Below, piece after piece: positions 26,867 to 35,167 of a DNA stretch of 35,167 nt (its first letter is position 1; each line of letters starts with the position of its first letter). This stretch comes from Rhodospirillaceae bacterium (GTDB taxonomy: Bacteria; Pseudomonadota; Alphaproteobacteria; Rhodospirillales; UBA2165), in the NCBI GenBank assembly GCA_018649245.1, contig JABIIH010000241.1, positions 1 through 35,167 on the forward strand, given 5' to 3'. The translations under genes and the position numbers were made by a program. The notes below the pieces were generated by a model. That model was not told where the DNA came from and ran no database searches. It worked only from the letters and a program-made list of their open reading frames with translations.

Positions 26867-26880
26867 TTTTTTGAGGTCAA
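26852..26880 (-). promoter_or_regulatory. lexA promoter
   Basis: On the minus strand TTGACC (26880-26875) is followed, after 17 bases, by TAGAAC (26857-26852). Transcription would start near 26845 and give a leader of about 130 bases. The SOS box covers the -10 and most of the spacer, which supports both assignments. The 222-base gap between moeA and lexA holds this promoter; a TATAAT at 26733-26728 nearer the gene has no well-placed -35. Confidence 0.6.
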
Positions 26881-26936
26881 GAGGGAAAATTGCAAAAAGG
26901 GGAGTTTTTTTAGCTAAAGTGACATAAAAACGACTA

Positions 26937-28157
26937 TCAGCCATCCAATCGAATGATTTCGACTCGCTCACCGGCTTTTATTGGCTCGGCAAAGGGCGCA
27001 CGAATGACCAAACAGTCGGCTTCGGCGAATCGCGCCAGCATTGAGCTATCCTGACGGTCGAAAGGTGTTGCGGTGAGAGCGCCGTCACCACCAATCGTCA
27101 GCGTGGCGCGAATATAGTCCTGGCGTTTGTCATTTTCAGCCAAATCCAGCCCCAACACAGCGGTTTCAGTCACATGCGTGGTATCTTCGGCACCCAACAT
27201 TTTACTGATGGCAGGGCGCAGAAAGAGGGCGGCAGTGACACCGGCTGAAACCGGATTGCCGGGAAGGCCCAGCATCGGGATACCGTTGATCTTGCCAAAT
27301 ATAAGTGGTTTTCCAGGGCGCATGGCCACCCGGCTAAAGGTAATATCAAGGCCTTCTTCACCCAGCACGGTTTTAACTAGATCATAGTCTCCAACCGAGG
27401 CGCCGCCGATTGTCACCAGCATATCGGTGCCGGTTATGGTCGCTAAAATTTCACGGAGAGAGTCCGGATCATCTTTGGCAATACCGAGATTAATCGGCAC
27501 GCCGCCATTGGCTTGCACGAAAGCCGCCAGACCGATGCTGTTGGAGCTGATGATCTGATCGGGACCAAGCGGCTCACCTGGCATGACCAATTCATCGCCA
27601 GTTGAGAGAATTGCTACACGAGGCTGGCGAGTTACTTTCAACCACGGCACATTCATCGCCGCCGCCAGCGCCGTATTTCTGGAGTTCAGCTTGATGCCGG
27701 CTTTCAATAAGACATCGCCGGTTTTAAAATCGAGCCCGGCTGGTCGGATAAACTTGCCGGCAGGAGAGGCTTCTTTCATGGTGATTTGGTCGCCGTCGAC
27801 ATCGGTATCTTCCTGGATAACGATGGTATCCGCACCTTCGGGAACAGGTGCACCGGTAAATATTCGGGATGTCTGGCCGGCTTCTATTTTACCGTCAAAG
27901 CCGCTGCCAGCAGCAGATTCACCGATTTGCGTTAAGGTTGCCGGGACCTTGGCCACATCGGCGGCCCGCACGGCATAACCGTCCATCGCCGAGACATCTA
28001 CCGGCGGCTGAGTGAGGTGTGAGGCGACATCGGCGGCCAGGATGCGGCCTTGCGCTTCACCCACACTGATATCTTCACTGCCTAATTGAGAGACGCCCGC
28101 GAGGACGTTTTTAAGCGCGTCATCAACCGCGATCATGCCTTCTGTTATTTCCGGCAA
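26937..28157 (-). CDS. moeA: Molybdopterin molybdenumtransferase
   Basis: Inserts molybdate into adenylylated molybdopterin, the last step of molybdenum cofactor synthesis. The 406 residues match the family. The N-terminal domain has VDVSAMDGYAVRA and EGADTIVIQEDT. The central domain related to MogA has ISSNSIGLAAFV and TIGGASVGDYDLVK, then KINGIPMLGLPGNPVSAG; a C-terminal beta domain follows. The start is TTG at 28157, supported by AGGAGA six bases upstream; an ATG at 28136 lacks such a site. It lies 18 bases behind moaC. Confidence 0.95.
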   Translation of the reverse strand: MPEITEGMIAVDDALKNVLAGVSQLGSEDISVGEAQGRILAADVASHLTQPPVDVSAMDGYAVRAADVAKVPATLTQIGESAAGSGFDGKIEAGQTSRIFTGAPVPEGADTIVIQEDTDVDGDQITMKEASPAGKFIRPAGLDFKTGDVLLKAGIKLNSRNTALAAAMNVPWLKVTRQPRVAILSTGDELVMPGEPLGPDQIISSNSIGLAAFVQANGGVPINLGIAKDDPDSLREILATITGTDMLVTIGGASVGDYDLVKTVLGEEGLDITFSRVAMRPGKPLIFGKINGIPMLGLPGNPVSAGVTAALFLRPAISKMLGAEDTTHVTETAVLGLDLAENDKRQDYIRATLTIGGDGALTATPFDRQDSSMLARFAEADCLVIRAPFAEPIKAGERVEIIRLDG

Positions 28158-28175
28158 GGTATTCTCCTAAATATT

Positions 28176-28652
28176 TTAACTAGCTTTAAATTCACCCGAC
28201 TTGCCGCCGGCTTTGTGGATCAAGCGGATATCGCCAATACGCATGGCCCGGTCAACTGCCTTGCACATATCGTAGACTGTGAGGGCAGCTATCGAGACAG
28301 CGGTTAAAGCTTCCATCTCGACACCTGTTTGGCCTGACAATTTGCAGGTCGCACTAATGTCGACAGCGTTTCTTGTAGCATCACAGCTCAGCTCGACCTT
28401 TACCGAAGTTAAGGTCAGGGGGTGACAAAGTGGAATCAGATCAGGTGTGCGTTTGGCGCCCATTATTCCGGCTAGCTGGGCAATCGACAGCACATCACCC
28501 TTTTTAACGCCTTTATCCGTGATCAATTTAAGCGTTTCGGGTTCCATATAAATCGATCCCGCCGCGGTCGCGGTGCGTTCGGTGCTATCCTTGTCACCGA
28601 CATCGACCATGATGGCGTTACCGTCTTTATCTAAATGGGTGAGGTCGTTCAT
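28176..28652 (-). CDS. moaC: Cyclic pyranopterin monophosphate synthase MoaC
   Basis: With MoaA it converts GTP to cyclic pyranopterin monophosphate in molybdenum cofactor synthesis; MoaC does the second reaction. The 158 residues fit the family. Signatures are [18 protein letters not shown] near the N-terminus, [15 protein letters not shown] and [21 protein letters not shown]. It starts at ATG 28652, three bases after the trpC stop. moaC and moeA behind trpC are conserved in many alphaproteobacteria although the pathways are unrelated; no moaA is in this window. Confidence 0.96.
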   Translation of the reverse strand: MNDLTHLDKDGNAIMVDVGDKDSTERTATAAGSIYMEPETLKLITDKGVKKGDVLSIAQLAGIMGAKRTPDLIPLCHPLTLTSVKVELSCDATRNAVDISATCKLSGQTGVEMEALTAVSIAALTVYDMCKAVDRAMRIGDIRLIHKAGGKSGEFKAS

Positions 28653-28655
28653 CTA

Positions 28656-29474
28656 TTAAGCACTCGCTGACTTTAAATTTGGTTCTAGCCCGAGCAACCG
28701 CCGGGTTGCCGCTTCGACATCTGGTTCACGCATCAAAGACTCGCCAACCAGAAAGCAGTCGATACCGGCATTGTTCATGCGTTGTAAATCTTGATGGTTA
28801 TATAACCCGGACTCACTGACCAGCAAGACATCTTCTCCGGCTAGCGGCGCTAAGGTTTCTGTCGTCGCCAGATCAACCTCAAGTGTTTTCAAATTTCGGT
28901 TGTTGATACCGAGTAAAGCGGGCGAGAGCTTGAGTGCGCGTTCCATTTCTAACTGGTTGTGAACTTCGACCAAGGCATCCATGCCAAGCTCATCTGCTGC
29001 GGTTTTAAGTTCCTGGGCTGCATTGTCATCAAGGCAGGCTATGATCAGCAAAATACAATCGGCACCAAGAGCTCGCGATTCGATAATTTGATAGGAATCG
29101 AGCATGAAGTCTTTGCGGATGGCCGGCAGATCAACGGCGGCCCGAGCCTGCTGCAAAAATACATCGGCGCCCTGAAAATAGGGCTCCTCGGTCAACACGG
29201 ATAGGCAGGTTGCCCCACCATTTTTATAGGCAACGGCGAGGCTGGCGGGATCGAAATCTTTGCGGATTAGGCCTTTCGACGGCGAGGCTTTTTTAATTTC
29301 AGCAATCAGGCCAAAATTGTTGGAACTCTGCGCTTTTTTTAAGGCATTGATAAAGCCGCGGGGCGGTTCGTTTTGCTTGGCTTGATCGAGCAGGGAAGCT
29401 TCCGAAACAGCGCTTTTCTGTTTTTGGATATGGTCACGTTTGACAGCACATATATCGACCAGCACGTCGCTCAA
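28656..29474 (-). CDS. trpC: Indole-3-glycerol phosphate synthase
   Basis: Converts carboxyphenylaminodeoxyribulose phosphate to indole-3-glycerol phosphate in tryptophan synthesis. The 272-residue protein is a single TIM barrel, not fused to TrpF as in E. coli. Visible strand motifs are [68 protein letters not shown] and [13 protein letters not shown]. The start is TTG at 29474, overlapping the trpD stop in TTGA, so translation is coupled to trpD. Confidence 0.96.
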   Translation of the reverse strand: MSDVLVDICAVKRDHIQKQKSAVSEASLLDQAKQNEPPRGFINALKKAQSSNNFGLIAEIKKASPSKGLIRKDFDPASLAVAYKNGGATCLSVLTEEPYFQGADVFLQQARAAVDLPAIRKDFMLDSYQIIESRALGADCILLIIACLDDNAAQELKTAADELGMDALVEVHNQLEMERALKLSPALLGINNRNLKTLEVDLATTETLAPLAGEDVLLVSESGLYNHQDLQRMNNAGIDCFLVGESLMREPDVEAATRRLLGLEPNLKSASA

Positions 29475-30517
29475 ACGTCATCTCCATCATTACCCGAATT
29501 GGTGATCTCAACGAGCTTAGCCAAAGTAGCTTTAGCTTTACCAGAATCAACGGCATCGGCGGCCATCGCCACACCGTCTTTGAGATTGTTGACTTTGTCC
29601 GCCACCAATAAAGCGGCAGCCGCGTTATAAAGCACGACGTCCCGATAGGCCGACGCTTCACCATCGAGCATGACATGAATGGCGCCAGCATTATAGCCGG
29701 CATCACCGCCTTTAAGATCTTCGGCGGCGGCGATCGGCAGACCGGCATCTTCCGGATTAACCTCAAAGCTTGTCACCTTGCCATCTTTAAGCTCAGCTAC
29801 ATATGACGGACCCGTGGTGGTCAATTCATCGGTGCCGTCTGCGCCATGCATGATCCAGGCGCGCTCACTGCCAAGCTGGCCAAGTGTTTGGGCGATCGGC
29901 TCAACCCATTCCTTGGCGAAAACGCCGGTCAATTGACGCTTCACGCCAGACGGATTGCAGATCGGACCCAGCAAATTAAAGACGGTGCGGGTCGCCAGCT
30001 CGACCCGGGGCCCAGCAACATGCCTCATCGCACTATGGTGGCGGGGCGCCATGAGAAAACCGATCCCGGCCTCCCAGATGGATTGTTTGACCAACTCGAA
30101 ATCAGCATCATTGTTAACACCGAGTGCAGACAGCGTATCCGCCGCCCCTGATTTCGACGACAAAGCGCGGTTGCCGTGTTTGGCCACCGGTACACCGCAG
30201 GCGGCAACCACAATCGCTGCGCCGGTTGAGATATTATATGTGCCGGAACCGTCGCCACCGGTACCAACGACATCTATCGCATCTTCCGGTGCCTCGACAT
30301 ATACCGCTTTGGCTCGCATCGCTCGTGCCGCGCCGGTGATTTCGTCAACGGTTTCACCTCGAACGCGCAGCGCCATCAAAAAACCGCCAATTTGAGACGG
30401 CGTCGCATCACCAGACATGATTATATTAAAGGCGATTTCGGCATCGGCTTCGTTCAGTGAATTACCATCAGCCACTTGGGCAATGAAGGATTTCATATCT
30501 TTAATTTCGTTACTCAT
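29471..30517 (-). CDS. trpD: Anthranilate phosphoribosyltransferase
   Basis: Transfers phosphoribosyl from PRPP to anthranilate, the second step of the tryptophan branch. The 348 residues contain [20 protein letters not shown] (PRPP-binding glycine loop at about 85-90) and [15 protein letters not shown], then [13 protein letters not shown] and [15 protein letters not shown] at 30517 is preferred to an in-frame TTG at 30535 because GGGGAAG lies nine bases before the ATG and the family starts here. It follows trpG by 29 bases; TrpD and TrpG are separate proteins, unlike the E. coli fusion. Confidence 0.96.
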   Translation of the reverse strand: MSNEIKDMKSFIAQVADGNSLNEADAEIAFNIIMSGDATPSQIGGFLMALRVRGETVDEITGAARAMRAKAVYVEAPEDAIDVVGTGGDGSGTYNISTGAAIVVAACGVPVAKHGNRALSSKSGAADTLSALGVNNDADFELVKQSIWEAGIGFLMAPRHHSAMRHVAGPRVELATRTVFNLLGPICNPSGVKRQLTGVFAKEWVEPIAQTLGQLGSERAWIMHGADGTDELTTTGPSYVAELKDGKVTSFEVNPEDAGLPIAAAEDLKGGDAGYNAGAIHVMLDGEASAYRDVVLYNAAAALLVADKVNNLKDGVAMAADAVDSGKAKATLAKLVEITNSGNDGDDV

Positions 30518-30546
30518 TTTAAAACGCTTCCCCAAGCAAAATTTTA

Positions 30547-31116
30547 TTAGTTAACAAGTGCGACAAAGTTTTGCAGCAGCTTATGACCATGTTCAGAGGC
30601 AATGCTTTCCGGATGAAACTGGACACCGGATATAGCATGTTCTTTATGAGCAATCGCCATTATAACGCCATCTTCACTTTTTGCAGTAATTTCAAGGCCT
30701 TCGGGCCAGTTATCTTGTTCCAACATGAGTGAATGGTAGCGGGTGGCATCAAATTCCTTCGGTAATTCAGCAAATATACCGGTGCCGCTGTGACTAATTT
30801 TGCTCAGTTTACCATGCATTGGCAGGGGAGATCGCACGACTTTGGCGCCAAATACCTGGCCAATGGTCTGAAATCCGAGACAAACGCCAAATATTGGCAG
30901 CTTAGCAGCCGCTTTTTCAACTAATTCTAGACAAATGCCAGCTTTATCAGGATCGCAGGGTCCGGGGGATATGATGATAGCATCAGGATTGAGCGCCAAG
31001 GCTTCGTCCGCGCTTACAGCATCATTGCGGCGCACTTCAACCTCTACCCCAATCTCGCTTAAATAGTGCCAAAGATTGTAGGTAAAACTGTCGTAATTAT
31101 CGATCAGTAAAAACAT
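30547..31116 (-). CDS. trpG: Anthranilate synthase glutamine amidotransferase component
   Basis: The glutaminase subunit that supplies ammonia to TrpE for anthranilate synthesis. The 189 residues form a class I amidotransferase domain: [11 protein letters not shown] at the start, the nucleophile C79 in FGVCLGFQ, and the H168-E170 pair in GVQFHPES. It could also serve para-aminobenzoate synthesis (PabA); the adjacent trpD and trpC favour TrpG. The catalytic partner TrpE is not in the window. It is the first gene of the minus-strand trp-moa-moe series, divergent from the copper ATPase, with no strong ribosome binding site and no trp leader peptide seen. Confidence 0.94.
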   Translation of the reverse strand: MFLLIDNYDSFTYNLWHYLSEIGVEVEVRRNDAVSADEALALNPDAIIISPGPCDPDKAGICLELVEKAAAKLPIFGVCLGFQTIGQVFGAKVVRSPLPMHGKLSKISHSGTGIFAELPKEFDATRYHSLMLEQDNWPEGLEITAKSEDGVIMAIAHKEHAISGVQFHPESIASEHGHKLLQNFVALVN

Positions 31117-31216
31117 CGCAGATTTTCGCTAAATACCTGAATTCCAGTGTAAATTTCGGCGCACAATGCAATTAGAGGCCAATAACGTCAAGCGTCACGA
31201 TAATTACGAATAGTAT

Positions 31217-31247
31217 TTGACCTTCCAGAGACTAGAAGGTTTATAGT
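31217..31247 (+). promoter_or_regulatory. CueR-type copper-responsive promoter
   Basis: TTGACC (31217-31222) and TATAGT (31242-31247) are 19 bases apart, the over-long spacer typical of MerR-family promoters. Between and overlapping them lies a dyad, ACCTTC (31220-31225), nine bases, GAAGGT (31235-31240), matching the E. coli copA/CueR operator half-sites. CueR would twist this DNA so that RNA polymerase can use it when Cu(I) is bound. The regulator gene is encoded just downstream of the ATPase. Confidence 0.88.
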
Positions 31248-31285
31248 AAAGCTTCCATCATACTATAAGGTACGAAAGCAAGAAT

Positions 31286-33730
31286 ATGAATGAAATGTCC
31301 CATAACGCCGTCAAAGACCCGGATAAGGATCCGGTTTGTTTTATGTCCGTTGATGCTGAAAAGACGGAGCATCACCATGATTTCGAGGCAGAAAGCTATC
31401 ATTTTTGTTGTGATGGCTGCCGGACGAAGTTCGGCAAAGACCCCGAAAACTATTTGATTCAGATTGATCCTGTTTGCGGCATGAAGGTGGACATCCGCAA
31501 AAAAGGAGACAGCGAATTTAGTCATGAGGGCAATCGTTATTATTTCTGCAGTGGGGGTTGCCGGACTAAATTCAGTGGTGATCCAGAAAAATATCTTAAT
31601 CCAAGTGAACAAAATGCGGGTGATCCGGAGGCGATCTATACCTGCCCGATGGATCCCGAGATCGAGCAAGTCGGTCCCGGCGCCTGCCCAATCTGTGGTA
31701 TGGCGTTAGAGCCAAAAGACCCCATTGCGGCTATTTTGGAAACCGAAAATCCTGAACTCGATGATATGAGGCGCCGTTTTTGGTTTACCGGCGCACTGGC
31801 GCTGCCGACCCTGATATTGGCCATGGGTGATATCATACCCGGTGATCCATTGGGTAAACTTATCCCTTTAAACATCAATATCTGGGTGCAGTTTATTTTG
31901 GCGACTCCGGCAGTTTTATGGGGCGGCAAGCCGTTTTTCGAGCGTGCCTGGTCTTCAATCGTCACCCTCAATTTTAATATGTTCACGCTGATCGGCATCG
32001 GCGTTGGCGTGGCTTATCTCTATAGCGTTGTCGCGACGTTGTTTCCGGGGATTTTTCCGGCTGCCTTTATGCATAATGGCGTTATTGCGGTTTACTTTGA
32101 GGCGGCTGCCGTGATCACGGTCTTAGTTCAGCTCGGCCAAGTGATGGAGCTTAAAGCCCGGGCTGAAACCGGCAGCGCCATTCGCGGACTGCTTGATTTG
32201 TCGCCCAAGACAGCTTTCCGGGTAGCAGACGGCAAAGACGATGAGGAAATCTCACTTGAAGACGTCAAGGTCGGCGATCATCTGCGTGTTAAGCCGGGCA
32301 GCGCCATTCCAGTAGACGGTAAAGTTGTTGAGGGCTCGAGCACCGTCGATGAATCGATGATTACCGGTGAGCCGATCCCCTTAACCAAACACATCGATGA
32401 TCCCGTAACGGGCGCTACCCTCAATCAAACTGGCGGTTTGGTGATTGAGGCAGAGCATGTCGGCTCCGAGACTTTGCTGTCACAAATTGTGCGCATGGTC
32501 GGTGAGTCACAACGTAGCCGCGCTCCGGTGCAGCGTGTCGCTGATCGGGTATCAGGCTATTTCGTGCCGGCTGTTGTCGGCTCAGCTGTTCTTACCTTTA
32601 TATTGTGGTCTATTTTTGGTCCGGCGCCGGCTTTTGCCTTTGCGCTCGTCAATGCGGTCGCCGTGCTGATTATTGCCTGCCCCTGTGCGCTTGGATTGGC
32701 GACACCGATGTCGATTATGGTCGGCATGGGTAAAGGTGCCCAGTTGGGCGTCTTGATCAAAGATGCCCAGGCGCTTGAGCAAATGGAACTGGTCGACACC
32801 TTGATTGTCGATAAAACCGGCACGCTCACGGAGGGTAAGCCAAAGCTGACAGATGTTTATCCGGCCCCGGGGTTTGACGAAAACACGTTACTTGAATTTG
32901 CGGGCAGCCTGGAACAATCAAGTGAGCATCCCTTGGCGGCTGCAATTGTTGCCGGGGCGAAGGAAAGAGATTTGACGTTTAGCAGCGTCGACTACTTTCA
33001 ATCAACTACCGGGCAAGGCGTAAAGGGAGTTATCAAGGGTCAACGGGTCGAAATCGGTAATCACATAACTGACTATGGCCCCTTGGATAATCAGGCAGCC
33101 TCTGCGCAACAATCAGGCGGCACAGTGATCGCCATGACCATCAGTGATAAATTTGCCGGGCTGCTGATTGTCACTGACCCGATTAAAGAAACCTCGCGAG
33201 AGGCGGTTATAAATCTTCAAGCCAATGGTGTTGAAATCATCATGGCCACGGGTGATGCCCAGGCGACGGCAGAAGCCGTGGCCAAAGAATTGGGCATCAG
33301 CACGTTTCGCGCCGGTGTCATGCCGCAAGACAAAAACAATTTGGTCAAAGAATATCAGGAAGAGGGCCGCATCGTCGCCATGGCCGGTGATGGCATCAAT
33401 GACGCGCCGGCGCTGGCTCAAGCCAATGTCGGCATCGCTATGGGCACGGGCACCGACATTGCCATGCAAAGTGCCGAAGTAACCCTTGTTAAAGGAGATC
33501 TTCGGGGCGTTTTACGAGCTCGAAATCTGAGTAAAATGACCATGAGAAACATTCGGCAAAATCTATTTTTCGCCTTTATTTACAATAGTCTAGGCGTACC
33601 CATCGCGGCCGGTGTACTGTTCCCGTTCTTTGGCATTCTCTTAAGCCCGATGATCGCCAGTGCGGCCATGAGTTTGAGCTCGGTTTCGGTCATAAGCAAC
33701 GCCTTACGGCTTCGTAATTCGTCTATTTAG
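31286..33730 (+). CDS. copA: Copper-exporting P1B-type ATPase with YHS and metal-binding N-terminus
   Basis: Pumps Cu(I) out of the cytoplasm at the cost of ATP. The 814 residues open not with CxxC heavy-metal (HMA) domains but with two YHS-like Cys-rich modules (about 10-50 and 57-97; DPVCFMSV...YHFCCDGC and DPVCGMKV...YYFCSGGC). [23 protein letters not shown] domain follows at about 113-140. The ATPase core has TGEP (360-363, TGES in most), CPC (465-467, the Cu(I) transport motif), the phosphorylated D509 in DKTGTLTEG, the HP of the nucleotide site (548-549) and GDGINDAP (701-708). Eight membrane helices are expected. A CueR promoter lies upstream and cueR follows 33 bases later. Confidence 0.95.
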   Translation: MNEMSHNAVKDPDKDPVCFMSVDAEKTEHHHDFEAESYHFCCDGCRTKFGKDPENYLIQIDPVCGMKVDIRKKGDSEFSHEGNRYYFCSGGCRTKFSGDPEKYLNPSEQNAGDPEAIYTCPMDPEIEQVGPGACPICGMALEPKDPIAAILETENPELDDMRRRFWFTGALALPTLILAMGDIIPGDPLGKLIPLNINIWVQFILATPAVLWGGKPFFERAWSSIVTLNFNMFTLIGIGVGVAYLYSVVATLFPGIFPAAFMHNGVIAVYFEAAAVITVLVQLGQVMELKARAETGSAIRGLLDLSPKTAFRVADGKDDEEISLEDVKVGDHLRVKPGSAIPVDGKVVEGSSTVDESMITGEPIPLTKHIDDPVTGATLNQTGGLVIEAEHVGSETLLSQIVRMVGESQRSRAPVQRVADRVSGYFVPAVVGSAVLTFILWSIFGPAPAFAFALVNAVAVLIIACPCALGLATPMSIMVGMGKGAQLGVLIKDAQALEQMELVDTLIVDKTGTLTEGKPKLTDVYPAPGFDENTLLEFAGSLEQSSEHPLAAAIVAGAKERDLTFSSVDYFQSTTGQGVKGVIKGQRVEIGNHITDYGPLDNQAASAQQSGGTVIAMTISDKFAGLLIVTDPIKETSREAVINLQANGVEIIMATGDAQATAEAVAKELGISTFRAGVMPQDKNNLVKEYQEEGRIVAMAGDGINDAPALAQANVGIAMGTGTDIAMQSAEVTLVKGDLRGVLRARNLSKMTMRNIRQNLFFAFIYNSLGVPIAAGVLFPFFGILLSPMIASAAMSLSSVSVISNALRLRNSSI

Positions 33731-33763
33731 CAACCAGTGTAGTTTTTTCATTGGAGAAACGTA

Positions 33764-34165
33764 ATGAATATTGGGCAGGCATCTGAGTTAAGTGGCATCC
33801 CGTCAAAGACCATCCGCTACTATGAAAGTATCGGTTTGATTCCGGCACCGGCGCGAACTGATAGCGGCTACCGGGATTACAGCCAACCCGAAATTGAAAC
33901 CATGAGGTTTATCCAGCGGGCGCGGAATCTTGGCTTCACCATTAAGGATGTCTGCGAGCTGGTTGATCTCTGGCACGATCAACATCGGACCAGTGCCCAG
34001 GTGAAATCTCTCACCCAACGTCATATCCATGAGATCGAGATTAAACTTAAAGAACTGGAAAGCATGCGGCATACCCTGGTGACGCTATCGGATAAATGTC
34101 ACGGCGACGACCGGCCGGATTGTCCGATCTTGGAAGATCTCGCCTCGCTTAATAACGGTAATTGA
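33764..34165 (+). CDS. cueR: Copper-responsive transcriptional regulator, MerR family
   Basis: A Cu(I) sensor activating the upstream ATPase promoter. In 133 residues it has the MerR winged helix (MNIGQASELSGIPSKTIRYY and GLIPAPARTDSGYRDY), a dimerisation coiled coil (about 80-108) and a metal loop DKCHGDDRPDC. C112 and C120 sit at exactly the numbered positions that bind Cu(I) in E. coli CueR, and S77, which marks sensors of monovalent ions, is present. GGAG lies about nine bases upstream of the ATG. It appears to be in one operon with copA, so expression would be self-reinforcing. Confidence 0.95.
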   Translation: MNIGQASELSGIPSKTIRYYESIGLIPAPARTDSGYRDYSQPEIETMRFIQRARNLGFTIKDVCELVDLWHDQHRTSAQVKSLTQRHIHEIEIKLKELESMRHTLVTLSDKCHGDDRPDCPILEDLASLNNGN

Positions 34166-34222
34166 CCGTAAAGGTTTTTGGCGTAGGCTTTCCTCATTGA
34201 ATTTTATGGGGACGAGACTTCA

Positions 34223-35167
34223 GTGTCGGCTAATTCAAAAAACCTATTTGTCAGACTAATCGAGTTTGCGCAAAAGAGCATTCCAATGCATGTCTGGATA
34301 TTCTCCGGCATTATTGTCGTGGCGGTTATTGTTGGTGCGACTGGAGCACTGACGCTCAAGAAATCAATCAATGGGCATAAGAAAAAAGATGTTGTTGTGC
34401 GTTCGCTTCCGATCGCGCCAAAGCCCGAAGCGGCGAAACCCATTCTGCCGGAACCTGATGTGGTGCCGGCGGAAAACAATGTTAAACCTTATGAAGAAGC
34501 CTTGCCTGAACAGGTGTTTGAGCCGCAAAAGCCCGCTCCGGCGCCACCACCTGAAATCATCAAGAAAAGTGACCCGGTCATTGTTGCACCTGAACTTGCC
34601 GGTACTTGGCGTAAAAATGCTGTCCAGCTCGCCGAGCTGCCGCCGGGCCCAAGGATCGCCATTATTATTGATGACGCGGGACTTGACCGGAAACGTACTG
34701 CCGCCGCGACCAGCTTGCCGGGTCCGCTAACCATCGCCTTTCTCACCTATGCCGGGGCACTACCAAAGCAAGTAAAGGCAGCGCGCCAAGCCGGTCATGA
34801 AGTAATGGTGCATATGGCGATGGAACCACTCGATAAATCAGTCGATCCAGGACCGAACGTTTTGCAAAGCGATATCGAGGCTGCGGAAATACTCAAACGA
34901 TTGACCTGGGGCTTGGATCGCTTCACCGGCTATGTCGGGATCAACAATCACATGGGCAGCCGTTTTACCGCCGATCCTGTTGGTATGAACGTAGTGATGC
35001 GGGAGCTCAAACGCCGGGGCCTGCTGTTTGTCGATTCCCGCACTTCAGGCCAAACCGTCGGCGCTTCGGTGGCGCTCGCCAATGATGTGCCGTTTACTCA
35101 GCGCAATATATTCCTGGATAATGTGCCAACCGTTGAAGCCGTCAACAAACAGCTTCGCCGCATGGAG
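34223..35167 (+). CDS. Divergent polysaccharide deacetylase family protein (3' end outside window)
   Basis: The frame runs from GTG 34223 off the right edge, 315 residues visible. Residues about 24-45 form one membrane segment. A proline- and alanine-rich linker (about 55-125) follows; the enzyme-like domain starts near residue 145 with RIAIIIDDAGLDRKRT, then VMVHMAMEPLD, INNHMGSRFTAD and GLLFVDSRTS. This matches the divergent polysaccharide deacetylase family (DUF610/YibQ type), anchored in the inner membrane and facing the periplasm; activity in the family is poorly defined. A stop at 34184 and no in-frame ATG before the membrane segment make GTG 34223 the likely start. In many proteobacteria this gene lies near a carboxy-terminal protease and envC, which would be past the edge. 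Confidence 0.85.
   Translation, partial: MSANSKNLFVRLIEFAQKSIPMHVWIFSGIIVVAVIVGATGALTLKKSINGHKKKDVVVRSLPIAPKPEAAKPILPEPDVVPAENNVKPYEEALPEQVFEPQKPAPAPPPEIIKKSDPVIVAPELAGTWRKNAVQLAELPPGPRIAIIIDDAGLDRKRTAAATSLPGPLTIAFLTYAGALPKQVKAARQAGHEVMVHMAMEPLDKSVDPGPNVLQSDIEAAEILKRLTWGLDRFTGYVGINNHMGSRFTADPVGMNVVMRELKRRGLLFVDSRTSGQTVGASVALANDVPFTQRNIFLDNVPTVEAVNKQLRRME

Noticed and set aside
31241-31669. 142-codon minus-strand open frame over the start of copA
   Set aside because: Overlaps the CueR promoter and the Cys-rich N-terminus of the ATPase in antisense; no support as a gene.

Overview
The window reads as chromosomal core sequence from a free-living alphaproteobacterium, possibly Rhodospirillales-like. 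The lineage call rests on three things. The gene order runs dnaE, rpsB-tsf-pyrH-frr-uppS-cdsA-dxr-rseP-bamA-skp-lpxD-fabZ-lpxA-lpxI/lpxB, gltA, gltX, comEC, lexA, moeA, moaC, trpC-D-G. Lipid A synthesis uses LpxI. The lexA promoter carries a GTTC-N7-GTTC box, the alphaproteobacterial form of the SOS box. Base composition looks even throughout. I see no tRNA, rRNA, CRISPR, insertion sequence, phage gene or attachment site, and no gene-free stretch longer than about 240 bases.

Layout. Bases 1-1479 hold the end of an alpha/beta hydrolase, a VOC-fold protein and a small unknown protein, all on the + strand. Next come dnaE (+) and a convergent secreted DUF922 metalloprotease-like gene (-). From 5990 to 20955 a long + strand series covers translation (rpsB, tsf, frr), UMP kinase (pyrH), undecaprenyl-PP, CDP-diglyceride and isoprenoid synthesis (uppS, cdsA, dxr), envelope quality control and outer-membrane assembly (rseP, bamA, skp) and lipid A synthesis (lpxD, fabZ, lpxA, lpxI-lpxB), ending in gloA. 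Most junctions are short or overlapping, so long polycistronic mRNAs are likely, with a probable extra promoter before bamA. Bases 20961-23767 (-) hold gltX and gltA. comEC (+) converges on lexA (-). lexA is last in a - strand series trpG-trpD-trpC-moaC-moeA-lexA but also has its own SOS-type promoter. Bases 31217-34165 (+) form a self-contained copper-resistance unit: a CueR-type promoter, a P1B copper ATPase and cueR. The window ends inside a divergent polysaccharide deacetylase gene.

Most notable observations: (i) LpxI and LpxB are fused in one 666-residue ORF, joining the enzyme that makes lipid X to the enzyme that uses it; (ii) an approximately 11-bp tandem repeat lies between rseP and bamA and contains five GANTC sites spaced 11, 11, 22 and 22 bp; (iii) near-textbook CueR and LexA regulatory sites; (iv) a long Ala/Glu/Pro tail with internal repeats on ribosomal protein S2. 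No wholly new defence or mobile system is visible. The fusion and the repeat array are the best candidates for something undescribed.
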